The notes under the pieces were generated by a model, which worked only from the letters and a program-made list of their open reading frames with translations, searched no databases and was not told the origin of the DNA. From Sphaeramia orbicularis (Eukaryota; Chordata; Actinopteri; Kurtiformes; Apogonidae): DNA of 64,000 nucleotides. This document shows, piece by piece, positions 12,210 to 23,523 of the stretch. Position 1 is the stretch's first letter; every line of letters starts with the position of its first letter. The position numbers and the translations under genes are program-made. The stretch is taken from the NCBI RefSeq assembly GCF_902148855.1, contig NC_043966.1:28433647-28497646 (forward strand). Direction: 5' to 3'.

Positions 12210-12429
12210 TCATTTTGATAAAAGAGGTGGTTTCATTTTAAAACAACTAATCTCATCCATATATGGCAAATAACACAACAGCAGCATTTACAAAACTTTG
12301 CCCTTTTGATAATGTATACTTTAAGTACACGATAGATATTGTCTAACTTATATTTACTCGGGAAAAAAAATCAATCAAGAATTTAAATGCAATAGACACA
12401 TTGAGCACAATTGATGTTTTCAGTCTTAC

Positions 12430-14784
12430 CTCTCCAGATGCTTTTCTCCTGTCAGGTAGAACCAGAGTATTGGCATTACTTCCAGGGACTATAGTAGATC
12501 CTATACTCATTCTGGGTCCAACCAACATGTACCGTTTGTCTCCAGATCTGTACTGGATGCTGTGACACAGTGTTCCATCATAATTTTTATCTTCCAGATA
12601 TTTAGATGTATAGTCTGTGGACTTGGAGCACTGCATTGCAATCAGCACGATGATACTGATGATAAAAAGTGCTGAAACTGAGCCCAAAGTTATCATCAGA
12701 TAAAAAGTCATATTACTGTCATCATCCTTTGCTGGACTTTTCACATCAGAAGCTGCAAAAGCCTCCTTTGGCTCCACAACTTTGACAACCACAGTAGCTG
12801 TTGCTGACAGTGAAACGTTCCCATTGTCTTTGACCAGTATGACCAGTTTGTGCTCAGCCTCGTCTGTTTCTGTGAATGAGCGAAGTGTTCTGATCTGTCC
12901 TGTGTAGCGGTCCAAACCAAACAGACTGTGGTCAGTAACTTCCTGCAGTGAAAACAGTAACCAGCCGTTATATCCTATATCAGCATCATAGGCTCTGACT
13001 TTAGTCAGCAAGTGTCCTGCGTTGACATTCCGTGGAATCTCCTCCACACCTTCAGCAGAACCGTTGGAGCTGAGTGGATACAGAATGACTGGAGCGTTGT
13101 CGTTCTGATCCAGAATGAACACGTTGACTGTCACGTTGTTGCTCAGTGACGGAGTTCCAGAATCTGTGGCGACAACTTGGAACTGAAACTTTTTTACAGT
13201 TTCAAAGTCGAAACTTTTCAGAGCTGTTATCTCTCCATTGTTTGCATTGATATTTAAAAACGTTGTCATTTTTAATTTACTCCCCTCCTCTCTCACTATA
13301 TGATAATTTAAAGCCGCATTTTCATTCAAGTCTTTATCTGAAGCAGTAACGGAACATATTACATTTCCCGGCACATTATTTTCCAGTAGGTATAGCTCCA
13401 CAGGACTTTGCAAAAATTCTGGGCTATTGTCGTTCACATCTTCTATGTCAATTCTCACAGTCTTTTCTGTTGATAGTGGAGGCTGACCACTGTCTGTAGC
13501 TGTTATTGTAATGTCATAATGTGACACTGATTCACGATCCAAGCTGTGTTTTAAAACTAGCGTGTACATATTATCTTGTAACGATGGTTTTAAGTCAAAT
13601 GGTACATTATCCGAAAGACTACAGATTACTCTACCGTTTAAACCGCTGTCTTTGTCTGTTATACTTATCAGAGAAACAACTGTTCCTGGTTTAGAATTCT
13701 CTGCTATAATATTTGACAAAGATGCCACCTCTACCTCAGGTTTGTTGTCATTTTCGTCCAGCACTTTAATAATTACCCTGCAGTCAGTACTCATTGGCGG
13801 TTGTCCTTTGTCAGTAGCATGTACGTCTAACTTATAAACGTCAACTTTCTCAAAGTCAATTTCCCCCTTTACTCTAATTTCACCACTGGCTCGGTCAATA
13901 CTAAACATGTCGTATATTTTAGGGTCAATTTCGTCCCCGAAAAAGTATTCAACATCTCCATTTACACCTTCATCTATGTCAGTGGCACTAACCTTAATCA
14001 CACTTGTCTCTGCATTCACATTTTCAGGTATTGTTGCGGAATACACTTCCTGACTAAATATGGGATGATTGTCATTTGAATCAAGAACAATGACTGTTAC
14101 ATTAAGGGTCCCTGATCTCGGTGGATTCCCACCGTCAACTGCTGTCAGAACCAGTTTGTGCTCATTGTGCTTTTCTCGATCCAAAGTCTTCTGTAAAACT
14201 AAGAATGGTATTCTGTCCTCACCTCTCTCTCGAATTTGTACATTAAAATATTCATTGTGGCTTAATTTATACATCCGCACTGTGTTGGAGACCACATCTG
14301 GATCACGCGCAAGTGGCAATTGGAAATATTTTCCTGGGAGAGTTGACTCGGGGATTTCTAGTGTTTTTTCATCCTCTTGAAAACTGGGTGCATTATCATT
14401 TACATCTATTATTTCTATTCCCACATAATGTATTTCCATTGGATTCTCAGCTACGATTTTGAGGTTCAGTAAACATGGTGAGAGGCTTTCACAGAGCTCC
14501 TCTCGGTCGATAGTTTTATGTACGGACAAGACGCCATTGTTCCCATTTACTGTAAACTGAGCATCTTTAGTACCGGAAACAATACGAAATCTTCTTTCCT
14601 CCAGCGAGCTGATATCCAGTCCAAGATCTTTGGCAACATTTCCGACAACAGATCCCACTTTTACTTCCTCCGGAATGGAATATTTTATCTGAGCTGAAAC
14701 ACGATCCAAACAGCAAAATATCACAGTAATATGGAGGGTGACCCACCAAAAATGCATCCCATTCCTTTGTCCTTCGCCTCCCAT
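12430..14784 (-). CDS. Clustered protocadherin variable exon, array A
   Basis: Codes for 785 residues. The N-terminus [14 protein letters not shown] leads into a hydrophobic core; the mature part starts [10 protein letters not shown]. The EC1 loop is CESLSPC. In EC2 the usual DPDVG is DPDVV. EC3 contains [13 protein letters not shown] where most array-A siblings have a GKT(L/Q)-type segment, so the recognition domains EC2-EC3 are clearly distinct from neighbours. From ALKSFDFET in EC5 to the end it joins the homogenised array-A sequence (variant HLLTKV in EC6). The ATG at 14784 gives the array-typical length. The donor is GGAGAG|GTAAGA in phase 0. Confidence 0.94.
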
Positions 14785-14981
14785 CTTTACAGTTCGTATT
14801 CCTCCTATGTTAGCCCTTCACAGGAACTACAAAAATCAACATACTTGCAACACAAACCACAATCCCAGAATATGTCTAACGTAATCCACACGCCTTTCTT
14901 TATCTATTCTTCGCTGTCGATTGAACAAAACCTCAGAGGGGAAGGACTAATTCTATAGAGTGGATGAATGCCGGTATGACA

Positions 14982-14995
14982 CTGGCACCCTGTGG
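14982..14995 (-). promoter_or_regulatory. CSE/CTCF-like promoter element
   Basis: The minus strand reads CCACAGGGTGCCAG, a good match to a CTCF core, 198 bases upstream of the ATG at 14784. Confidence 0.6.
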
Positions 14996-15273
14996 ACTAG
15001 AAACATTATGGCACCTGCTTTGACAGACTGAAAATTAACCATCAACATGTTCAATCCCGTCTTCTTTTTATTGTTTGTTTGTAACAATTTGACGGGGTTT
15101 AATAAGTGCAGTTATATTGTATTTCATCAGATGAACAAGATGCGTTGGAATTTCAGACACAGTGGCATTGTATAACAGCTGACCATTTTTAGTGACTGGA
15201 TTATGATTAACTATTGTGATCGTGTGATCATGTGACCGTTGTGAGGGCATATCTGTCTTGAGTTTGGATATGT

Positions 15274-15294
15274 TTTGGTACCATGGACAGCGCA
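15274..15294 (+). promoter_or_regulatory. RE1/NRSE motif, left half weakened
   Basis: ACCATGGACAGCGC matches the RE1 consensus well, but the left part is TTTGGT instead of TTCAGC. It lies 490 bases upstream of the ATG at 14784. Confidence 0.55.
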
Positions 15295-15578
15295 AGTAAA
15301 CCTGTGTGTTGCTCTGGCTTCTGCTGTGCAAATAAAACATTTTAATTTTGGCTATGCTTTGGTTTAAACTTTGCCAAGCAACAGGGTAAAGTTTCATGTA
15401 ATGACGATGACACAATCATAGGATAAAAAAAAAAATAATTATATTACTGTAGTAAAAGAACACGGATGTCTTATTTAAAATCCAGCACTGCAATAAGCTC
15501 TTTTCCTATACATTAAATTTAACAGTTCATTCTCTAAGTTTTAAATGTATTCTAAATAAAAATAAAACTCGGGCTTAC

Positions 15579-17927
15579 CTCTCCAGATGCTTTTCTCCTG
15601 TCAGGTAGAACCAGAGTATTCGCATTACTTCCAGGGACTATAGTAGATCCTATACTCATTCTGGGTCCAACCAACATGTACCGTTTGTCTCCAGATCTGT
15701 ACTGGATGCTGTGACACAGTGTCCCATCGTAATTTTTATCTTCCAGATATTTAGATGTATAGTCTGTGGACTTGGAGCACTGCATTGCAATTAGAACAAT
15801 GATACTGATGATAAAAAGTGCTGAAACTGAGCCCAAAGTTATCATCAGATAAAAAGTCACATTACTGTCATCATCCTTTGATGCACTTTTCACATCAGAA
15901 GCTGCAAAAGCCTCCTTTGGTTCCACAACTTTGACAACCACAGTAGCTGTTGCTGACAGTGAAACGTTCCCATTGTCTTTGACCAGTATGACCAGTTTGT
16001 GCTCAGCCTCGTCTGTTTCTGTGAATGAGCGAAGTGTTCTGATCTGTCCTGTGTAGCGGTCCAAACCAAACAGACTGTGGTCAGTAACTTCCTGCAGTGA
16101 AAACAGTAACCAGCCGTTATATCCTATATCAGCATCATAGGCTCTGACTTTAGTCACCAAGTGTCCTGCGTTGACATTCCGTGGAATCTCCTCCACACCT
16201 TCAGCAGAACCGTTGGAGCTGAGTGGATACAGAATGACTGGAGCGTTGTCGTTCTGATCCAGAATGAACACGTTGACTGTCACGTTGTTACTCAGTGACG
16301 GAGTTCCAGAATCTGTGGCGACAACTTGGAACTGGAACGTTTTCAGAGTTTCAAAGTCGAAACTTTTTAGAGCAGAAATATGTCCATTTTCTGAATTTAT
16401 ATTGAGGAATGACGTCATGTCCCGCTGTATCCCATCACCTCTTACAATGTGATACGTTATTGCTGCGTTTTCATTCAGATCATTATCGGCCGCTTGTACA
16501 GAACATATTGATGCACCAGGGGGATTGTTTTCTGTCAAATACAGCTCAACCGGATTCTGACTAAAGTCTGGTCTGTTGTCATTTACATCTGACACCTGAA
16601 CACTCAGAGTTTTTACAGTGGACAGTGGTGGTTCACCACAGTCAGTAGCAGTTATTGTAATGTCATAACTAGACACTGTCTCTCTGTCTAAATTTCCTTT
16701 TGTGACAAGAGAGTACATGTTTTCCTCAACGGACGGCGTCAGATCAAACGGAACGTTGTCCGCGATGGAACATCTGACTTTTCCATTGAGACCTGAATCT
16801 CTGTCTGTAACACTTATGAGAGAGATGACAGTCCCAGGTTTTGAATCTTCGGGGACCACGTTAGACAGAGATGTTATTTCTATTTCTGGTTTATTATCAT
16901 TAACATCTTTGATTCTTATCACAACTCTACTTCCTGCCGTCCACGGTGGTTGCCCTTTATCTGAGGCCTGTAAATCTAACCTGTAAATCTCTGTATCCTC
17001 AAAGTCAAGGTTTCCTTTCACTCGTATCTCCCCAGTTACACTGTCTAAGTCAAAAGTATCGTACACTTTTTTCTTTTGCGTTTTTCCAAAAGAGTATTCA
17101 ATTTCACTGTTCTGCCCTTCGTCTAAATCTGTAGCATTTAATTTTAATACACGAGTTCCAATGGGAGAATTTTCATACAATGACACCGTAAATGTGTCTT
17201 TGCTGAAAACGGGGTGATTATCATTTACATCTAAGACATTTATTGTTAAGTTCAGACTCCCAGATTTCACAGGCAAGCCCCCATCGAGAGCCATTAGCAC
17301 TAAATAATGTTTTGCCTTTTGCTCCCTGTCCAAGTGTTTCTTCAGCAGTAAAAACGGTATCTTGTCCTCCTCGCTATCTCTGACTTCAATATCAAACAAA
17401 TCATTCGGGCTTAATTTGTACAGTTTAACTGACTGCGTACCGACATCAGGGTCTCTTGCGGCATGAATCTGGAAACGGGTACCCGGACGAGTATTTTCTG
17501 CTATTTCCAGTTGCTGCTCGTTCTCCGGAAAAGTCGGCGAATGGTCATTCACATCCGTTATTTCAACGCTAACGTAGTGTATTTCCAGTGGATTTTCAAC
17601 GACAATTTTCAGGTTTATCAAACAAACCTTTGTTTCATCACATAACACCTCTCGATCAATACGTTTTCCAATAGACAGCACTCCATTGTTCTGATTCAGA
17701 TGAAACAGCTCATCATTTGGACCTGAAACAATACGAAACCGCCTTACTGACAAAGTATTTATATCAAGTCCCAGATCCTTGGCCACGTTTCCAACAGTGG
17801 ACCCCACTTGTACTTCCTCTGGAACCACATATCTTAGCTGAGCCAGAAGGCAATCGACAAAGCACAGCAACAAAACCCCGGCAATCCACCAGCAGTTCTC
17901 CTGCCGTCTTTGTGTCCGTCCTCCCAT
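15579..17927 (-). CDS. Clustered protocadherin variable exon, array A
   Basis: Codes for 783 residues: signal peptide 1-29, EC1 30-133, EC2 134-241, EC3 242-346, EC4 347-452, EC5 453-562, EC6 563-670, membrane helix about 690-716, tail 717-783. Calcium linkers are DVNDHSP, DVNDNHP, DVNDNKP, DVNDNRP and DQNDNAP. The EC1 loop is CDETKVC (Cys-X5-Cys). It is unique in EC1-EC4 and merges with the common array-A sequence from about residue 507 ([11 protein letters not shown]). The donor is GGAGAG|GTAAGC, differing at the last base from its siblings. Its promoter has the best RE1 in the window (18236). Confidence 0.95.
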
Positions 17928-18150
17928 CGTAAAACAAAAAATGAAGACTGTCGCTGAAGCGAATTCAATGAACTCTTAATTCATCAAACAAGCCCAATAA
18001 TATCCATGTTACGACTGTGATGCAGAAGCCTTAACATATAAATGTTAACCGCTAGACATGTACTCGGTCATCCATACCACCTCCATCAAAGATGATCTGT
18101 ACATGGGCAGGGCTTAATCAGACTCTAACACAACAATTATCAATGCCATA

Positions 18151-18165
18151 CTGGCACCACGTGGC
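18151..18165 (-). promoter_or_regulatory. CSE/CTCF-like promoter element
   Basis: The minus strand reads GCCACGTGGTGCCAG, a good CTCF-type core, 224 bases upstream of the ATG at 17927. Confidence 0.6.
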
Positions 18166-18235
18166 TAGTGTCTCACAGTACAGCGACAAACAGGGAAAGA
18201 TTCTTGGAACTCCGTGTATAGTGATACGGCCCCGT

Positions 18236-18256
18236 TTCAGCACCACGGACAGCGCA
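18236..18256 (+). promoter_or_regulatory. RE1/NRSE motif, nearly perfect
   Basis: TTCAGCACCACGG followed by ACAGCGCA. Only the last base differs from the textbook REST consensus. It lies 309 bases upstream of the ATG at 17927 and is the strongest RE1 in the window. Confidence 0.85.
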
Positions 18257-18556
18257 ATGTTGCGCCAAGATGATCAAAACAACTACTATAACAATGGTTT
18301 GTATAACTATGATCACATCTTAATAATGTGAGACATACAACCCCTTGCGTTTATATACCTTCTCTTCTATATCTTTTTAAAATAGATTTTAGAATAGGTG
18401 AATTCATGTTAAAACTACAAATGTACAAAGCTGCAGCATTTTCGAAATTTTGCTTAACTGACAATCCATACTTTTAGTACAAGTTAGATATTGGGTAAGT
18501 TACTCTGTGTATTACCTAAATATCCCACAGATAATTGTGATAAAATATTATTTAAA

Positions 18557-18580
18557 ACACATACACACACGCACACACAC
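18557..18580. repeat. (CA)n microsatellite
   Basis: Imperfect CA repeat about 20 bases past the splice donor of the exon at 18603-20960, inside the intron. Confidence 0.85.
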
Positions 18581-18602
18581 AATTTAAGTTTTAAAGTCTT
18601 AC

Positions 18603-20960
18603 CTCTCCAGATGCCTTTCTCCTGTCAGGTAGAACCAGAGTATTCGCATTACTTCCAGGGACTATAGTAGATCCTATACTCATTCTGGGCCCAACCAACA
18701 TGTACCGTTTGTCTCCAGATCTGTACTGGATGCTGTGACACAGAGTTCCATCATAATTTTTATCTTCCAGATATTTAGATGTATAGTCTGTGGACTTGGA
18801 GCACTGCATTGCAATAAGAACAATGATACTGATGATAAAAAGTGCTGAAACTGAGCCCAAAGTTATCATCAGATAAAAAGTCACATTACTGTCATCATCC
18901 TTTGATGCACTTTTCACATCAGAAGCTGCAAAAGCCTCCTTTGGCTCCACAACTTTGACAACCACAGTAGCTGTTGCTGACAGTGAAACGTTCCCATTGT
19001 CTTTGACCAGTATGACCAGTTTGTGTTCAGCCTCGTCTGTTTCTGTGAATGAGCGAAGTGTTCTGATTTGTCCTGTGTAGCGGTCCAAACCAAACAGACT
19101 GTGGTCAGTAACTTCCTGCAGTGAAAACAGTAACCAGCCGTTATATCCTATATCAGCATCATAGGCTCTGACTTTAGTCACCAAGTGTCCTGCGTTGACA
19201 TTCCGTGGAATCTCCTCCACACCTTCAGCAGAACCGTTGGAGCTGAGTGGATACAGAATGACTGGAGCGTTGTCGTTCTGATCCAGAATGAACACGTTCA
19301 CTGTCACATTGTTGCTCAGTGACGGAGTTCCAGAATCTGTGGCGACAACTTGGAACTGGAACGTTTTCAAAGTTTCAAAATCGAAACTCTTTAGGGCAGA
19401 AATTGTGCCATTGGCTTCATTTATATTTAAAAATGAGGTTACAGAGGTCCCCGAGCCTTTTCGGTCAAGTGAGTATGAAATCACTGCATTTTCTCCACCA
19501 TCTGCATCAGATGCGCTCACTGAGAAAACTGACGCTCCGGGCTTGTTGTTTTCATTGACATAAAAAGTGTACGGACTTTCGGTGAATAAAGGACCATTAT
19601 CATTAACATCGAGTACATCTACCTGTATCACCTTTACAGCTGAAAGAGGGGGGGTTCCTAAATCCTTAGCCGTTATTGTGATTGTATACATTTGTATTTT
19701 CTCCTTATCTAAATACTGTTTTGTAACCAGTGAGTAAGACTGTCCATCAGGGGATGGTTTCAGATCAAAAGGTAAATCACCAGGTACGCTACAAACCACC
19801 TGTCCGTTCACACCTGAGTCAAGATCCGTCACAGCCATCAGTGCTACCACCGTGCCAGGTGGTGCGTCCTCTGAAATACGGCTTGAAAGGGATGTGATGT
19901 CTATTTCTGGTTGGTTATCGTTCACATCTTCCACTCTCACAAACACGTTGCAGTGTGTGGACAGAGACACGGCACCTTTGTCAGCAGCCAGTATCTTAAT
20001 CTCATAAATTTGCTTTTCCTCGTAATCAAGTGTCCCCTTTACAGTTAATTTCCCAGTTGTACTATCTAAGTCAAAGGGTTCAGTTGAAAGACCTCTAAGT
20101 TTACTCTTTATAGAATATTCTATCTCACCGTTCAGTCCATCATCCGAGTCAGATGCATTTACTGTTAACAGAAATGTCCCGACAGGTGCATTTTCCTTTA
20201 TTGTTACGGTGTATTTTTGTTTATCACATATAGGTGAGTTGTCGTTTATGTCAGATACAATAACAGTGATATTCATACTACCAGATTTAGGTGGTTTACC
20301 TCCATCTGAAGCTGTTAACAGTAGCCAGTGCTGGGCTGTGTGTTCTCTATCCAAAGGCCGCTGTAGCACTAAGAAGGGAACCTTTCCATCCTCTCCAAAT
20401 TCCTCAGTTTCCACTCGAAAATATTGGTTGTGGCTTAGTTTATATGCTTGGAGGGAATTTAAGCCAACATCCAGGTCATGGGCTCCTTCTATTTGAAACC
20501 GAGACCCGACTGGAGTGGATTCTGGTATCTCTAATGTGTAGTTTTCCTCGGAAAATTTCGGCGAATTATCGTTAACATCCTGTATCTCAACTAATAATTG
20601 GTGCATTTCCAGAGGATTTTCTATAACAGCTTTCAGAGTTGTTACGCATGGAACGGTTTGTCCACACAGCTCCTCTCGGTCCACTCTCTGGTTCACAAAC
20701 AAAACTCCATCTCCCGAATTTACCTTAAACAGATCCTGCTTTGTTCCTGAGACCACACGAAGGTTTCTGTCCGCCAGCCTCCCAAGATCTAATCCAAGGT
20801 CTTTGGCTACATTTCCAAACGGAGTCCCTAATTTGACTTCTTCCTGAATGGAATATCGTATTTGAGCTGAAATTTCCCCGAAATTGGCCACAATCAGCAT
20901 CGCCAGAGGAAAAGCAGTCCGCACATTCATCCATTGTCCTTTTATGCTCCTTAACGCCAT
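18603..20960 (-). CDS. Clustered protocadherin variable exon, array A (5'-most, divergent)
   Basis: Codes for 786 residues and is the first exon of array A on the coding strand. The N-terminus [12 protein letters not shown] precedes the core [12 protein letters not shown]; the mature part starts [10 protein letters not shown], with Gln where siblings have Pro. The EC1 loop is CGQTVPC. It is the most divergent array-A ectodomain: EC2 has [21 protein letters not shown]3 has [18 protein letters not shown]4 starts [11 protein letters not shown]. It still ends with the common EC5b-EC6-membrane-tail block from about [13 protein letters not shown]. The donor is GGAGAG|GTAAGA in phase 0. No RE1 was found upstream and only a weak CSE candidate. 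Its edge position and divergence fit a subtype set apart from the homogenised group. Confidence 0.94.
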
Positions 20961-21134
20961 TGTTTGTTTTAAAACGCTTTTAAATCAGGTTCGTCAACGA
21001 ATACTGAGGGATTTTTTTTTTAGAATAATAATAATAAACACCGGTGGTCTATTGGACAAATCATTGTAGTAAGATGGTTTAGTCCGCTGTTCTGATGTCT
21101 GTTTGGCTTCTTAGTGAACGCTAAAATGAAAAAA

Positions 21135-21148
21135 ATGCCACCTATCCC
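21135..21148 (-). promoter_or_regulatory. Weak CSE/CTCF-like element
   Basis: The plus strand reads atgccacctatccc, sharing TGCCACCT with CTCF sites, 175 bases upstream of the ATG at 20960. The spacing fits the other array-A promoters, but the match is partial. Confidence 0.35.
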
Positions 21149-21444
21149 ACACGAACACTGTCGTGAAATGTATAATGTAACGGCGTCACCTATTGCCCGT
21201 TTCTGGCTCTGCATTAACCATAAACTGTTCTTCTGTAGTGTAGCCAGTGTAGAAGTAGACAGAAATAGTAGATTTTTCATTTTCACAGTTATTTTAACAC
21301 TTTTGCCATTCAAAACAAGACAAAAGCAGAATTAATAAAAGTCTTCATATAATGGATTCCCATATAATGCAGTATTTATCATTATCTATTTATGTTTCAG
21401 TCACCTATTTTGTTTCACTCAGTTATTTTGGATTTTTAATAAAG

Positions 21445-21970
21445 TTAACCCACAAAGACCCAAACATCCACCATAATCATTCACTGATCTAATAACTGTT
21501 TGTCCATTAATCCTATCAATCCATGTAAATAATTTGGTGTAAAATTCAGTTTGTCATCTTTTCATGGTCATCAAATATGACCCATTTGGACGTTCAGAGG
21601 TTCCATAGTGAACGTGGAAACAATGTAATCTTCTACAACATTTATTCACCAGTAAAACCCATGGAGTTGGATCAATGACAGTGGGTGGACACACTTATTT
21701 TATGCTCAGTTAATGATATATTTTGCAGAAAATTTGGTCTTTTTCTTCAGTTTTCTTTGTTTTGGATATAATAACCCTCAACTTTAATTTGAGCTTTAAT
21801 AAACATCAATACATTAAATATAGGAAAATACCTGATTTTCACTTAAAAATGCAAAATACAGAGGATAATATTAGAGTAAATGGTGATAAATTAGTTAGGA
21901 AAGGTTAACAAAAGAGAAAAAATTATTTGAGAACTGCCACAAAAATAACACTGGGTCTTTATGGGTTAAA
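21445..21970. mobile_element. TTAA-flanked miniature inverted-repeat transposon (MITE), intact copy
   Basis: A TTAA pair (21445-21448 and 21967-21970) flanks a 518-base body. The ends are CCCACAAAGACCCA and, inverted, CCCATAAAGACCCA (13 of 14 bases equal). A TTAA target and ends starting CCC are typical of piggyBac-superfamily non-autonomous elements. No transposase is encoded. A second, reversed copy lies at 23524-24689. Confidence 0.75.
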
Positions 21971-22285
21971 CTATTGATGTGTGTTCTCCCAGTTTAAATC
22001 TTATCAGCTGTCATTTCACACCATCGGAACCATTTACCAATCATATCTTTTCATTCAGTGTCTTTTGTTGCACAAACTGTTTATTAGTTTATGGGTTTAA
22101 CACTTTCTTTCATTCTTCTATAATCAGTACTAAGTTATCTGACACATTACCATTCTACTGAGACTTTCAAAATGAATCGTTTTCCTCTTTCTGGGTTTAT
22201 GTTGGCTGAGTGAGGTTGTTCACATGACTCTGTCTCTTTAAATCCTGTGTGCACACTCCCAAAAGCCTCCTATTGCAGAGGTGAA

Positions 22286-22301
22286 CAGCGACATCTCATG
22301 G
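22286..22301 (-). promoter_or_regulatory. CTCF-like site in the inter-array gap
   Basis: The plus strand reads CAGCGACATCTCATGG, similar to the reverse CTCF consensus and to the array-B promoter elements (AACAGCGACA...). Its orientation is the same as the promoter sites. Confidence 0.45.
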
Positions 22302-22691
22302 ATTAAACCTGCATGTACCCCTAGGACCATGCACATGTGCATTATATCATTCAATTGGAACTGTGCCTTTTGTTCAATGCAGTCACAGACATACTACCAT
22401 TAAGATCCCAAGTGCATAGTACAGACGAAATAAGATATAGTAGAAAAAAGAAAACAAGCTAACACACCAGCAGTAAAGAGAAAACCAACTGACCTATATA
22501 ATAATTAATAAAATAAAGCAAGTCTGCACACCACTCCCTGATGCTGGAGCTGGGCGTGTGCGTTGGCTCTGCTTTGACGATGTACGCATGCGTGTGCACT
22601 GCCGCATTCTGCATTACACCACTCCTCCTATTCCTGCCTCCACCACTTTCCCTCATGCCGTAATAATGCGGCCACACTGTTGCAAAAACTC

Positions 22692-22718
22692 GATTATTAT
22701 TATTATTATTATTATTAT
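22692..22718. repeat. (ATT)n microsatellite
   Basis: About nine ATT units. Confidence 0.9.
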
Positions 22719-22866
22719 GATCAGTTAGTCTCAGTCCAAAGCAGATAGGCCTACTGTTAATGCTGATGCTGATGTCTGTAAGCAGTGAACTGTGGGGGGG
22801 CTGGTCTGAATATTAAATTACCGGCAGCCTCTGACCAAACCCCGATTTCCTGTGACGAGACAGCCT

Positions 22867-22880
22867 GTCTCCATGGCAAC
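22867..22880. promoter_or_regulatory. RFX X-box motif
   Basis: GTCTCCATGGCAAC, a full match to the palindromic RFX X-box type. It lies in a locally GC-richer, non-repetitive block (about 22780-22990), so it could be part of a conserved enhancer. Confidence 0.5.
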
Positions 22881-23275
22881 GCAGACCCATTAGGCAGGTC
22901 ACTGTACGTGGTTCTGAGACAAAGGCAGGCGCTCTGAAAGTACAGACGCAGAGAGGAAGAGATGGGATGGGGAGGGCTGTGATTGCCGAAAAAGAAAATG
23001 TGCAGATTGGAAATATTCTCAGTTGATTTATCCAGATGTTTAAATTATTTTTGCTCTTCCATTCTACCTACAGAAAAACATATTATGAATATATAAAGGG
23101 TTTGGGGTAAGACATATTAACAAGCTGGATGAACTGAAATATCTTTTTAAAAAATTCTGCATTTCAACATTTTTAAAAACAAAATCTATGTAATATACAA
23201 CAACCCTACTGGAAATAAAAAAAAAAAATAAAAAAAAAAAAAAAAAAGACATTGTCATTTCATGTGTTAGACTAG

Positions 23276-23291
23276 TAGTGCCCGCTGGTGG
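23276..23291 (-). promoter_or_regulatory. Strong CTCF motif in the inter-array gap
   Basis: The plus strand reads TAGTGCCCGCTGGTGG, close to the reverse CTCF consensus. It sits 64 bases from an RE1-like site. Together they resemble the CTCF plus REST make-up of the mammalian HS5-1 enhancer. Its orientation equals that of the promoter sites rather than being convergent. Confidence 0.6.
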
Positions 23292-23354
23292 TTGTTCCGG
23301 GGTTTTGTTCCACATTGGTGCATTGCTGGTTCATGTAACAGAGTAAAAGTCTGC

Positions 23355-23371
23355 ATCAGCACCACAGGAAG
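23355..23371 (+). promoter_or_regulatory. RE1-like motif in the inter-array gap
   Basis: ATCAGCACCACAGGAAG. It keeps TCAGCACC and the final AG of the core RE1 pattern, with two mismatches in the right half. Confidence 0.45.
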
Positions 23372-23523
23372 TATTTGAGTGTCTCATGATAAAGCAGTGG
23401 TCAAAAAGGACATTCACTGTAATTCTATATTGTTAAGCTTTATTTTAGCTCACACACTAAATAGTTATTAAGCCAAATCAAAATCAAGTCAAACCTCATA
23501 TACATAAAGTATATTAGTTTGAT

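Noticed and set aside
22459-22677. Minus-strand 72-codon open frame in the gap
   Set aside because: No domain, no signal peptide and low-complexity ends; of a length expected by chance.
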